A DNA stretch of 17,147 bases from Clostridia bacterium. Its GTDB lineage: Bacteria; Bacillota; Clostridia; Oscillospirales; Butyricicoccaceae. The stretch is from positions 1-17,147 of the forward strand of contig JAFZPW010000058.1 in assembly GCA_017552495.1 (NCBI GenBank), given 5' to 3'. Below the pieces are notes generated by a model that saw only the letters and a program-made list of their open reading frames with translations, was not told the DNA's origin and ran no database searches. The position numbers and the translations under genes are program-made. Every line of letters starts with the position of its first letter. Position 1 is the stretch's first letter. Below, piece by piece: positions 6,773 to 14,561 of the stretch.

Positions 6773-8521
6773 GTGAATCGGAACGGAAAACGAAGGCAAT
6801 CGGGTTTTGCTCTGCTTTTGGCGCTGTTGTGCGCCTTCTCCTGCGCCGTGCCCGCGCTGGCGGCCGGCGAGGGGGATGTGGGCGCGCAGATCGAGGCCTA
6901 TGTGCAGAAGCATGAGGACACGCTGGCCGGTATGGCAGTTTCGGTCTTTGACGCCGAGTCTGTGGAATATGAAAACTATTTCGGCTTTGCCGACCGGGAA
7001 ACCGGGGTCGCGGTGACGGAGGACACCGTCTTCGACTGGGGCTCGATTACGAAGCTGACGGTGTGGATCGGCGTCATGCAGCTCTGGGAGCAGGGAAAGC
7101 TCGATCTGGAGGCAGATATCCGCGACTATCTCCCCGAGGGCTTTTTGACCCGGCTGAAGTATGACGAGCCCGTCACTATGTCTCACCTGATGAACCATCA
7201 GGGCGGCTTCGAGGATGCGGTGATGGGGATGGACACGCCGGAGGGGCGGGATATCCTGCCCCTGGAGGACTATCTGTATCGCTATCAGCCCGCGCAGGTC
7301 TACGAGCCCGGGACGGTAACCGCTTACTCCAACTGGAGTGCGGTGCTGGCGGCCTATATCGTGGAGCGCGTCTCCGGCGAGCCCTTTTATCAGTACGTGC
7401 AAAATCACCTGTTCCAGCCCATCGGCATCGAGCATGCCGCGCTCAACAGCGACCTGTCCGACGACCCATGGGTGAAGGAGCGGCGCATGGCGCTGCGGGG
7501 ATATGATAAGAAGGGCGATCCGCTGCGGGTTTCGTTTGAATATATCGTGCCCTATCCCGCGGGGATGTGCGCGTCGCCCCTGCGGGAGCTGCGCCGCTTC
7601 GCGCAAGAGCTTCTGAAGCCCGACACGGTGTGGTTTCAGTCGCCCGTGACCTATTATGAGATGTTTTCGCCCACGGCCTTTTACAGCGACACCGATCTGG
7701 CATTGAACAGCCACGGCTTCTGGCACATCCGCTGCTACGCCACACCGGTGGTCGGTCACGGCGGCAACACGTCGGGTTGCTCCAGCAATCTGCTGCTCGA
7801 TCTGGAAAGCGGCCGGGGCATGGTGGTGATGGTCAACCAGCAGACGGAAAGCGTCTTTACCCATATTATGGCCCAACAAACGGTGTTCGGAATAGGCAAA
7901 TGGGAAAAGCCGGCTTATCGTGGCTGGCTGGAGAGCGCCCGCACCACATACCGTGGGATCATGAAAGTCTACCAAATCGTCTGCATAGCGCCGCCGTCCG
8001 CCAACGAGACGCTTTATGAAAGCGATTTCTGCGTGAGGGGCGGCAGCGGTGGCGTGGACAGAATTTGCAGCTGCTACGGCGATTATCTGGTGAAAACGCC
8101 GGGCGACGTGCTGCCGATGTACGCGATGCTGGGCTGGGGCGTGCTGGGGATTCTCTTTGCCGTTGCTGCGCTGCTGTGGAAGCTGATTGCCTTTCTGCTG
8201 AAACGGCGGGAGAAATGCCCGGTGGATGGGCTTGCCGTTGCCGCGTCGGCTCTTTCGCTGGCGGCGGGAGGGATGATTCTGGGTTACGCCACGTCCCTGC
8301 TGTCGCTGTCCATGTGGCGGCCCGGCTCGTACCGGCTGTGGTCGGTGGGGATGCTGGTTTTGATGTGCGCGCTGGCCGCAGTGTGCGTGTGGGGTGTTCT
8401 TTCCTTCCGCAAGCTGAAGACAAAGGGGCGCAAGGCTCTGCGCGTCATTGCGCTTGCCGCCGCCGTGGGCGTGGCCGCCAACATCGCCTATTGGAACCTG
8501 TTTATGTTCTGGACGGCGTAA
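6773..8521 (+). CDS. Serine hydrolase, beta-lactamase/PBP class C-like, with C-terminal membrane domain
   Basis: The 582-residue exported protein has a signal peptide (basic MNRNGKRR, hydrophobic core, likely cut after ALA at about residue 30). The catalytic domain shows all three class C elements: SxxK as Ser91-Ile-Thr-Lys94, YxN as Tyr185-Ser-Asn187, and the KTG-box equivalent His329-Gly-Gly331. After about residue 440, four hydrophobic segments form a membrane tail, so the enzyme is anchored on the outer face. Relatives include FmtA-like proteins, D-amino-acid-modifying esterases, DD-peptidases and peptidases of this fold; beta-lactam hydrolysis is not implied. The start is GTG 6773, with AGGAAG (6758-6763) nine bases ahead. 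A CPBP protease gene follows after 33 bases and probably shares the transcript. Confidence 0.88.
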   Translation: MNRNGKRRQSGFALLLALLCAFSCAVPALAAGEGDVGAQIEAYVQKHEDTLAGMAVSVFDAESVEYENYFGFADRETGVAVTEDTVFDWGSITKLTVWIGVMQLWEQGKLDLEADIRDYLPEGFLTRLKYDEPVTMSHLMNHQGGFEDAVMGMDTPEGRDILPLEDYLYRYQPAQVYEPGTVTAYSNWSAVLAAYIVERVSGEPFYQYVQNHLFQPIGIEHAALNSDLSDDPWVKERRMALRGYDKKGDPLRVSFEYIVPYPAGMCASPLRELRRFAQELLKPDTVWFQSPVTYYEMFSPTAFYSDTDLALNSHGFWHIRCYATPVVGHGGNTSGCSSNLLLDLESGRGMVVMVNQQTESVFTHIMAQQTVFGIGKWEKPAYRGWLESARTTYRGIMKVYQIVCIAPPSANETLYESDFCVRGGSGGVDRICSCYGDYLVKTPGDVLPMYAMLGWGVLGILFAVAALLWKLIAFLLKRREKCPVDGLAVAASALSLAAGGMILGYATSLLSLSMWRPGSYRLWSVGMLVLMCALAAVCVWGVLSFRKLKTKGRKALRVIALAAAVGVAANIAYWNLFMFWTA

Positions 8522-8554
8522 ACGCGCCGCGAAATACTGCATTAGGAGAAACGC

Positions 8555-9487
8555 ATGGAAGGACAAATGAAGATGGAAACTGAACCGGAAAAGAAGAGAA
8601 AACGCCACTTTATTCTTTGGGTGCTGCTGATCGCACTGGGGCTCTTGTTGCTCGGGACGCTCTTGGGGGGAATGTTGTGTATCCCGCCACGGCTGCTGTT
8701 CCCCGATATGCTGCCGATGTGGCGCTTCTCGCTGATGTATTTCATGGAAATCGGTCCCCTTCTGGCGGTGCTGGGATACGTGGCTTTCGCGGAAAAAGAA
8801 CTGCTGCCGTTGTTTCACGGCGCACGCCGCGGCGGGATCCGGGGCAATACGCTGAAGGAATTCGGCCTGGGCATCCTGATCGGCTTTATGATGAACGGCG
8901 TCTGCATTCTGGCTGCCTGGCTGCACGGGAATCTGGATTTTTCGGTGGGAAAGTTTTATCCGGTTTATCTGCTGGTCACCTTTTTGTTCGTGCTGATCCA
9001 GTCGGGCTCGGAGGAGATGCTATGCCGCGGCTATCTCTACGGCGCGCTGCGGGAACGCTATCCAGTTTGGGTGGCTGTGGCCGCCAATTCTCTGTTGTTC
9101 GGCGTGCTGCACCTGTTCAACCCCGGGGTCACGGCGCTGTCGGTGCTGAATATCGTGCTGGTCGGCGTGGCGCTGAGTCTGGTGATGGTGGTGCGCGAGA
9201 GCCTGTGGATGGCGATTGCGATCCATACCATGTGGAACTTTACGCAGAGCATTCTTTTCGGCTTGCCCAATTCCGGGATCGTTTCGGAGGGCTCGTTCCT
9301 GCATCTTGAGGCAGCCCGCGAGAGCCTGCTCTATGACGCGGCCTTCGGCGTGGAAGGCGCGCTCCCGGCGCTTGTGGTCGAACTGGCGCTTTGCGGTTGG
9401 CTTTTCCTCGCCACACGGAAGAAAACCGCCGCGAATGCGGCCTGTGAAACGGCATTGGACAGGATGGACGTGAAAAAAAGCGCGTAA
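8555..9487 (+). CDS. CPBP (Rce1/ABI-like) family intramembrane metalloprotease
   Basis: This 310-residue membrane protein has all conserved CPBP motifs. EExxxR appears as Glu153-Glu154-MLC-Arg158, FxxxH as Phe182-GVL-His186, and HxxxN as His224-TMW-Asn228. These are the presumed metal and catalytic residues within the membrane. A charged N-terminal tail (residues 1-18) precedes the first helix. In Firmicutes such proteins act in bacteriocin self-immunity, peptide maturation or membrane-protein processing; no bacteriocin gene is visible here. AGGAG (8544-8548) lies six bases before ATG. Tight spacing after the serine hydrolase and a shared strong terminator suggest a two-gene envelope unit. 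Confidence 0.9.
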   Translation: MEGQMKMETEPEKKRKRHFILWVLLIALGLLLLGTLLGGMLCIPPRLLFPDMLPMWRFSLMYFMEIGPLLAVLGYVAFAEKELLPLFHGARRGGIRGNTLKEFGLGILIGFMMNGVCILAAWLHGNLDFSVGKFYPVYLLVTFLFVLIQSGSEEMLCRGYLYGALRERYPVWVAVAANSLLFGVLHLFNPGVTALSVLNIVLVGVALSLVMVVRESLWMAIAIHTMWNFTQSILFGLPNSGIVSEGSFLHLEAARESLLYDAAFGVEGALPALVVELALCGWLFLATRKKTAANAACETALDRMDVKKSA

Positions 9488-9491
9488 AAGG

Positions 9492-9530
9492 AAAGGACTG
9501 CTGTCTGAAACAGCAGTCCTTTTGCCTTTT
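9492..9530 (+). terminator. Strong intrinsic terminator of the serine hydrolase-CPBP unit
   Basis: AAAGGACTGCTGT (9492-9504) and ACAGCAGTCCTTT (9510-9522) form a perfect 13-base stem with a five-base loop, followed by T-rich sequence to 9530. Confidence 0.9.
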
Positions 9531-9550
9531 AAACCGGCGAGGAAACACGC

Positions 9551-9621
9551 ACGCAGCCTCTTTTCCCGGCATAGGCTGGGTTACCCGGCGCTGCGTCGGG
9601 CAATCTCAGAGGAAAGAGGGG
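9551..9621 (+). promoter_or_regulatory. Structured leader of the ZIP gene with possible ribosome-site masking
   Basis: ACGCAGC (9551-9557) pairs perfectly with GCTGCGT (9590-9596) and encloses a CTGGG/CCCGG hairpin (9576-9580 with 9584-9588). CCTCTTTTCC (9557-9566) can instead pair with GGAAAGAGG (9611-9619), next to or within the ribosome site of the start at 9630. The two pairings cross, so they are either alternative states or a pseudoknot. It does not match riboswitch consensus sequences I know, including the manganese (yybP-ykoY) and nickel/cobalt classes. Confidence 0.4.
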
Positions 9622-9629
9622 CTTTCACC

Positions 9630-10391
9630 TTGATTTGGGAAGCGGCAATCTGTATCCTGCTGCCTTTTTTGGGAACGGCGGCAGGAGCCGCCGCCGTGTT
9701 TTGCGTAAAGCGTGAGCTGCGCCCGGAACTGAAAAACGGACTTTTGGGCTTTGCTTCCGGCGTGATGCTGGCGGCGCTGGTGTGGTCGCTGCTGATGCCC
9801 GCCATCGAACTGGCGGAGCGGGCGGGACATCTGGCTTGGGGACCTGCCGTGATGGGCTTTTTGGCGGGGATGGGCGGCCTTTTGTGGCTGGACCGGATCC
9901 TCACGCCGCTGGAGCGGGCCGCGGAGAAGCGGCCGGGACATGTTATGATGCTGCTGGCCGTCACCATCCACAATCTGCCGGAGGGGATGGCGGTAGGCGT
10001 GGCGCTGGCGGGACTGCTTTCCGGCGGAGGAAGCGTGACGGCGGCGGGAGTGATGGCGCTGGCCATCGGTATCACCGTGCAGAACGTGCCGGAGGGAGCC
10101 ATCATTTCGGCGCCGCTGGCGGCCGATGGAATGAAACGGGGAAGCGCCTTTCTCGGCGGAGTGCTTTCGGGGGCGGTGGAGCCGCTGGGGGCGCTTTTGA
10201 CCCTGGGGTTGACGCGCCTGATGACGCCGCTTTTGCCCTATGTGCTGGCCTTTGCCGCAGGGACGATGCTCTATGTGGTGGTAGTGGAGCTGGTGCCCGA
10301 GATGCAGAGCGGGGAAAAGGGCGCGGCAGGCGCTATCGGGACGGCGCTGGGCTTTGCCCTGATGATGCTGCTGGACGTGGCGTTGGGATAA
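9630..10391 (+). CDS. ZIP family divalent metal transporter (GufA-like)
   Basis: The protein has about 253 residues with about eight hydrophobic segments. The two metal-binding helices carry HNLPEGMAVG and QNVPEGAIIS, the paired motifs of bacterial ZIP transporters of the GufA/ZupT type. Glutamine replaces histidine in the second, as is common in the GufA branch. It should move zinc or a related divalent metal across the cytoplasmic membrane. I favour a TTG start at 9630, with GAGGGG about eight bases upstream, giving MIWEAAICILLPFLG as a natural first helix. The frame is open further back to 9522, but that lies in a terminator and lacks ATG. A structured leader may regulate it. A hairpin separates it from the convergent gene. 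Confidence 0.88.
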   Translation: MIWEAAICILLPFLGTAAGAAAVFCVKRELRPELKNGLLGFASGVMLAALVWSLLMPAIELAERAGHLAWGPAVMGFLAGMGGLLWLDRILTPLERAAEKRPGHVMMLLAVTIHNLPEGMAVGVALAGLLSGGGSVTAAGVMALAIGITVQNVPEGAIISAPLAADGMKRGSAFLGGVLSGAVEPLGALLTLGLTRLMTPLLPYVLAFAAGTMLYVVVVELVPEMQSGEKGAAGAIGTALGFALMMLLDVALG

Positions 10392-10397
10392 GAGAAA

Positions 10398-10419
10398 GGA
10401 GCGGGCATAAGCCCGCTCC
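10398..10419. terminator. Hairpin between convergent genes
   Basis: GGAGCGGGC (10398-10406) and GCCCGCTCC (10411-10419) form a perfect nine-base stem with an ATAA loop. The plus side is followed by the T-rich GGTTGCTTT, and the minus side by TTTCTC. It probably serves both the ZIP gene and the minus-strand peptidase gene. Confidence 0.75.
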
Positions 10420-10444
10420 GGTTGCTTTAATCAGGAATGTCGCG

Positions 10445-12178
10445 TCAGGCCTGCCCGCCTTTGCCCCTGCCAAAGAGTTTGCGCAGGGCAAGGGCGACGG
10501 CCACGCCGGCGGTGACGGCGCCTGCGGCCGCCACGCCGACCCGGGCGCCGCGGCGCAGACGATCTTGCCGGGCCGATTCTTCGGCGGTCATCAGACAGGC
10601 GGGGTCAAATTGCTCGGACAAGGTGGCGGAAGCGGTGTAAACCGTATCACAGTTGTCCAGCACCAGCAGTCTGACCTGCTTTCCGGCTGTCAGAAGCGCC
10701 CGCACACCTTCGTCGGCAAAGGTGAGATACCCCTCGTTCGTAATGCCGATCCCTCCATAGCGGAATACATGGTTGGCAGTGACCCGGCGGCAGCTTTTGG
10801 GCAGAGGAGAACGCTCGTCGGCGGCATAGTAGCAGATGGAGCCGTGCTGCCCGAAGGTCTGGCGCTTACCCTGCAAAAAGTCGGCGGGGATTTGAAGCAG
10901 ACTGTCGCTTGATATCAGCGCCCAGGCCTCGGGCCGGTCTTTCACAGGCATCAGCACGGCGGAAACATAGTCCCGAACAAACAGCCCGGCCCCGGCTTCT
11001 TTTTCATGGACAAAGTAGGCAGCGCGGCGATACCAGCATTTGTCAAGCTGGGATTGGCAATATTCCCGGTGAGCCGTTTCGGCATCGGAACCGGCGGCGG
11101 GATCGTTGACGCAATAGACGTATTCGTTGCGCTCCCTGCTGAAATAATAGCCCACCACGGCGATCAGGTGGCCGTTTGTGTGGCAGGGGGCGTTTTCCAG
11201 ATAGGGCTGATCGTCGTGTTCCTTGTTGCTGTATTTCACCGAGAGGGTCACGGCATAGCCCTTGGTCAGCTCCTGCCGCAGGGCGGAAAAGCTGGAATAG
11301 GAGACATAACTTTCGTAGCCGAAGGCGCCGGCCGCGGCGCAGGAAAAACTCCAGTTGCCGTTGCCGCCGAAGCCGTGGTCATAGTTCAAAAGCGCCACGT
11401 CCTCGGGAAGCACATCGGCGCCCAGTCCGTTCATCTGCATGGCGATGCAGGTGGCCGAGCAGATAACGTCTGCATAGTCGGGATCCCGCCGCATCTGGGA
11501 GATGGCGGGAGTGTCCAACAGAACCGACTCGGCCTGCGCCACCCGTTCTTCTGGATAGGAGCAGATATCCTGCCAGGCGGGGTCGTTGGTGTTTTTCCAG
11601 GTGGCCGCCAAAAGCCGCAGGGCGGGCAGACCGGCGCAGCCCTTCTCGGCATGGAGAACGGCCTTTAGCTGGAAAGCCTCGGCGGTAAAGACGCCCCGGA
11701 CGTTGAGGGAACTGTCCCCAAAGCCGGGGACGGAATAGGCGAAAGCCCAGCCGTTTTGTTCCTCACTGTCTTTGCGGGGATGGCTGTCTTCACAGGAGGG
11801 GCAGGCGCGGGGGAGATGGGTGCTCCACTTGCCCCAGGTGATCCAGTCGCTCCAACCGTCGCAGACCGCGCCGCCGGGCGCGACCCAGCCGTCGTATTCC
11901 GGCAGATAGACCCGCCCCAGTACCTCGATCCAGGTGCCCGCCGGTGTCTCGCTGTTCCAGGAGGCCACCAGGTCATTAAAGGGCTGCTGCGTGGCTATCA
12001 CGGGCGAAAGAAATACGCCTTCGCCCACTTTGCGCAGGCGGAGCGCTCCGTCGCCCAGACGGTCGGCAAAGAAGAGACCCTCCGCCGTGCCGGAGGCAAA
12101 ATCCCGGTGGGTTGTAAGTTTCATATGGTTTCCGGAGGCGGGGAACAACAGCGCCTCGCCCAGATGATCGCGCAGCAT
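10445..12178 (-). CDS. C39-like (papain-fold) peptidase family protein with C-terminal membrane segment
   Basis: The 577-residue protein has a peptidase C39_2-like core. DVICSATCIAM places Cys240 where the family has GCGPTxxAM. GHLIAVVGYY supplies His337, and VNDP supplies Asp359, giving a Cys-His-Asp triad. Residues 1-200 form an unassigned N-terminal part rich in Trp and Gly. Near the C terminus one hydrophobic segment (VGVAAAGAVTAGVAVALAL) is followed by basic RKLFGRGKGG, as in a tail anchor. No signal peptide is seen at the N terminus, so the catalytic part may be cytoplasmic. There is no ABC transporter or double-glycine peptide nearby, so it is not a typical bacteriocin processor. GGGAGGG lies seven bases before ATG 12178. 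It is read divergently from the two-component pair. Confidence 0.75.
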   Translation of the reverse strand: MLRDHLGEALLFPASGNHMKLTTHRDFASGTAEGLFFADRLGDGALRLRKVGEGVFLSPVIATQQPFNDLVASWNSETPAGTWIEVLGRVYLPEYDGWVAPGGAVCDGWSDWITWGKWSTHLPRACPSCEDSHPRKDSEEQNGWAFAYSVPGFGDSSLNVRGVFTAEAFQLKAVLHAEKGCAGLPALRLLAATWKNTNDPAWQDICSYPEERVAQAESVLLDTPAISQMRRDPDYADVICSATCIAMQMNGLGADVLPEDVALLNYDHGFGGNGNWSFSCAAAGAFGYESYVSYSSFSALRQELTKGYAVTLSVKYSNKEHDDQPYLENAPCHTNGHLIAVVGYYFSRERNEYVYCVNDPAAGSDAETAHREYCQSQLDKCWYRRAAYFVHEKEAGAGLFVRDYVSAVLMPVKDRPEAWALISSDSLLQIPADFLQGKRQTFGQHGSICYYAADERSPLPKSCRRVTANHVFRYGGIGITNEGYLTFADEGVRALLTAGKQVRLLVLDNCDTVYTASATLSEQFDPACLMTAEESARQDRLRRGARVGVAAAGAVTAGVAVALALRKLFGRGKGGQA

Positions 12179-12214
12179 AACAGATCCCTCCCGATTCAGA
12201 TCGTTTCTGTTTTT

Positions 12215-12244
12215 ATTATACCCCGCATCTCTCCTTGCTGTAAA
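12215..12244 (-). promoter_or_regulatory. SigA-type promoter of the C39-like peptidase gene
   Basis: On the minus strand, TTTACA (12244-12239) and TATAAT (12220-12215) are 18 bases apart. The predicted leader is about 30 bases long and includes the ribosome site. Confidence 0.7.
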
Positions 12245-12338
12245 GGAAATAATTTGTAAAACTCTTGCGCCTCCGCTGTGGAAAACCGTGGGAACAGACG
12301 GAAACAAGACGAAAACCGGCGAATTTTTGCCTCCGGGC

Positions 12339-12354
12339 CTTAAAAATTCTTAAA
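12339..12354 (+). promoter_or_regulatory. CTTAAA direct repeat, possible response-regulator operator
   Basis: CTTAAA occurs at 12339-12344 and again at 12349-12354, exactly one helical turn apart. OmpR/PhoB-family regulators commonly bind such direct repeats upstream of promoters. The site is about 40 bases upstream of the -10 element for the regulator gene, so autoregulation is plausible but unproven. Confidence 0.35.
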
Positions 12355-12389
12355 GGACGCAAAAAAAGGCTGTTCAGCCGCGAAAACTG

Positions 12390-12398
12390 TGATAGAAT
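12390..12398 (+). promoter_or_regulatory. Extended -10 promoter of the two-component operon
   Basis: TAGAAT (12393-12398) is preceded by TG at 12390-12391, forming an extended -10 element. There is no good -35 at 17 bases, which fits an activator-dependent or extended -10 promoter. The regulator start codon lies 52 bases downstream. Confidence 0.5.
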
Positions 12399-12450
12399 AG
12401 AACAAAACAGAGCAAAAAGAAAACTCTCGCCTGCGGAAAGAAGGACTGCT

Positions 12451-13146
12451 ATGGACGAAATGGTACGTATTCTGGCGGTGGACGATGAAAAGGACATTCG
12501 AGAGATTGTTCGTCTGCTTCTGGAAAACAAGGGTTATGCGGTGGAGTGCGCCGCCAGCGGCAGCGAGGCCATCGACTATATTCGGAACCATCCCGACACC
12601 GATCTGATCGTCATGGATATCATGATGCCCGGTCTGTCGGGGGTGGAAGCCTGCGCCGAGATCCGAAAGCATTCTCAGGCGCCCATCCTGTTTTTGACGG
12701 CAAAAACGATGGAGAGCGACAAGCTGCAAGCTTACGACGCCGGCGGTGACGATTATCTGGGAAAGCCTTTTTCTCAGGCTGAGCTTTTGATGAAGGTGGA
12801 TTCGCTTTTGCGGCGCTACCGGGTTTATCAGGGCAAGCCGCAGGAGCAGGCCGCAGGCCGTCTGACCCTCTGCCCCGAAAAGAACTGCGTGGTACGCAAC
12901 GGCGAAGCCGTGCCGCTCACCAACAAGGAGATCGAGATTTTGCAGTTCTTTTTGGATCACGGCGGCGAGGTGATTGACGCCCGCACCCTTTATGAGGGCG
13001 TGTGGAAAGAGAAGTATCTTCCTTCCGCAACCAACACCGTGATGGTGCACATTCTCAATCTGCGGAAAAAACTGGAGGACGATTATACCAATCCTCAGTT
13101 GATCCGCACCGTCTGGGGCAAGGGGTATCAGTTGGATGAAGGCTGA
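12451..13146 (+). CDS. OmpR/PhoB-family response regulator (VanR-like)
   Basis: The 231-residue protein has a receiver domain (about 5-115) followed by a winged-helix DNA-binding domain (about 135-230). The receiver has the acidic pair Asp11-Asp12, phospho-acceptor Asp56 (VMDIMMPG), Thr83 (LFLTAK) and Lys105 (GKPF), so it should be phosphorylated normally. The output domain shows LTNKEIEILQFF and the C-terminal TVWGKGYQLDEG, typical of the family. GAAGGA lies six bases before ATG 12451; in-frame upstream ATGs lack a ribosome site. The kinase gene overlaps its end by 11 bases, so the two are translationally coupled. No target gene cluster follows. The divergent C39-like gene is a candidate target. 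Confidence 0.93.
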   Translation: MDEMVRILAVDDEKDIREIVRLLLENKGYAVECAASGSEAIDYIRNHPDTDLIVMDIMMPGLSGVEACAEIRKHSQAPILFLTAKTMESDKLQAYDAGGDDYLGKPFSQAELLMKVDSLLRRYRVYQGKPQEQAAGRLTLCPEKNCVVRNGEAVPLTNKEIEILQFFLDHGGEVIDARTLYEGVWKEKYLPSATNTVMVHILNLRKKLEDDYTNPQLIRTVWGKGYQLDEG

Positions 13147-14503
13147 AAAACGACGGGAATCCATGAATGCCAGGCTGCTCACCGTGCAGCTCGGTTCTTT
13201 GTGCATGGCGCTGGCGATCTTTTTTTGCGCCGTGGCGTGCGGACGGTATTTGCTGGAGCATGTCTATCTTTCGGAAGAGGCGGTGCTGCGGCGGCAGCGG
13301 CAGTATATCGAAAACTTCAGTGATTATGTGCGGGAAAACGGACTTTATTCCACCGACGCAGGGGCGCTTTCTCAATGGACCGAGGCGCAAAAATATGTTT
13401 ATCTGGTGATTTACAGGGGAGAAGAAACCATTCTGGAAACCGACGGCGGGGCGGACGATCTCACCAATGCGGTTTATAACAATGCAGCCTCGGCGGGAAC
13501 GGGCGCGCGGGTCAAACTGCTGACCCCCGATGAAGAAGGCCGCTATGCCGTGGCCTTTGCCGATGGGATATTTCGCGTCAGGCTGACGGAGCGTTCCGAA
13601 ACGCCTTATTACAGTTGGATCACCATGATCGCACTGGCGCTTGCCTGCGCGGGTCTGATGGCGGTCAATTTGTCTTATAACCGCTCGCTTACGACTTCCA
13701 TCATCCGGCTTTCCCGGGCGGTGCAGCAAGCGGAACGCAGCGAAACCAGCATCGCAATCCAGACCGAACGGGAGGACGAACTGGGCGATCTGGCCCGCTC
13801 GGTGGAACGGATGCGCCGCTCCATCATCCAGCGGATGCAGGGGGAGCGGGAGGCTTGGACGGCCAATGCCGGGCTGATTACCGCCATCTCCCACGATATC
13901 CGCACGCCGCTGACGGCGCTGATGGGCTATTTGGATCTGCTGGAGGGCAAGCAGTATCGCACCGAAGAGCAGATGGAACACTATTTGTCGGCCAGCAGCG
14001 AGCGGGCCCGCCAACTGAAATCCCTTACCGACGAGCTGTTCCGGTATTTTCTGGTGTTTGGACAAGCCGATCAGGAGGTGGCGCTGGAGCAATATGACGC
14101 CGTGGTTTTGATCGAGCAGCTTTTGGGTGAGCACGTGATCCGTCTGCAAAGCCAGGGATGGAAGGTGCAGGCCTTCCCGCTGGAGGAGGAATGCGTCATC
14201 CGCGTCAACGTGCAATATTTGCAGCGGGTGATGGACAACGTGTTTTCCAATGTGCTTAAGCACGGCGACCAGGCCCGGGCCGTGGTGGTTATGGCCCGGG
14301 TGGAGGAGGGCTTTCTCAAACTCATCATTTCCAACGGGATTCCAGAACTGCCCACTGCGGCGGAAAGCACCCGTATCGGTCTGCAAACCTGCCGCAAGAT
14401 GATGGAGCGAATGGGCGGCGATTTTGTGACAAGGCAGGATGCCCATCGCTTTTTGGCGGAGGCGGTGCTGCCCGTGGAACGAAAAGGGCAGGAAGAGGCG
14501 TGA
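13136..14503 (+). CDS. Membrane sensor histidine kinase
   Basis: The protein has 455 residues. Membrane helices at about 14-36 and 160-181 flank an extracytoplasmic sensor region of about 120 residues with no recognised domain. A HAMP-like linker follows (about 182-235), then the phospho-acceptor box ISHDIRTPLTALMGYLD with His253, the N box (MDNVFSNVLKHG, Asn368 and Asn372) and a G2-like RIGLQTC (413-419). The G1 box is degenerate and the ATP lid very short: ISNGIPELPTAAEST stands where DxGxGI and a longer lid are usual. It overlaps the regulator gene by 11 bases. ATG 13163 is an alternative start that would remove the basic N terminus and lose the overlap. Confidence 0.9.
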   Translation: MKAEKRRESMNARLLTVQLGSLCMALAIFFCAVACGRYLLEHVYLSEEAVLRRQRQYIENFSDYVRENGLYSTDAGALSQWTEAQKYVYLVIYRGEETILETDGGADDLTNAVYNNAASAGTGARVKLLTPDEEGRYAVAFADGIFRVRLTERSETPYYSWITMIALALACAGLMAVNLSYNRSLTTSIIRLSRAVQQAERSETSIAIQTEREDELGDLARSVERMRRSIIQRMQGEREAWTANAGLITAISHDIRTPLTALMGYLDLLEGKQYRTEEQMEHYLSASSERARQLKSLTDELFRYFLVFGQADQEVALEQYDAVVLIEQLLGEHVIRLQSQGWKVQAFPLEEECVIRVNVQYLQRVMDNVFSNVLKHGDQARAVVVMARVEEGFLKLIISNGIPELPTAAESTRIGLQTCRKMMERMGGDFVTRQDAHRFLAEAVLPVERKGQEEA

Positions 14504-14561
14504 TTTGCAAAGCGGCTTGACTGCCGCGGCAAGCGGGAAGACCGCCTGGAGGGGTTTCTTC

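Noticed and set aside
6671..8926. 751-codon open frame on the minus strand opposite the serine hydrolase
   Set aside because: Composition (HQHP-rich) is typical of antisense reading. The plus-strand protein has a signal peptide and all catalytic motifs.
9782..10912. 376-codon plus-strand frame across the ZIP gene end and the convergent peptidase gene
   Set aside because: Gly/Arg/Ala-rich out-of-frame reading that crosses a perfect bidirectional hairpin at 10398-10419 and overlaps two real genes.
14511..14527. GCGGC/GCCGC hairpin after the histidine kinase as a terminator
   Set aside because: Only a five-base stem and no following T-run; the later T-rich stretch serves better as part of the next promoter region.
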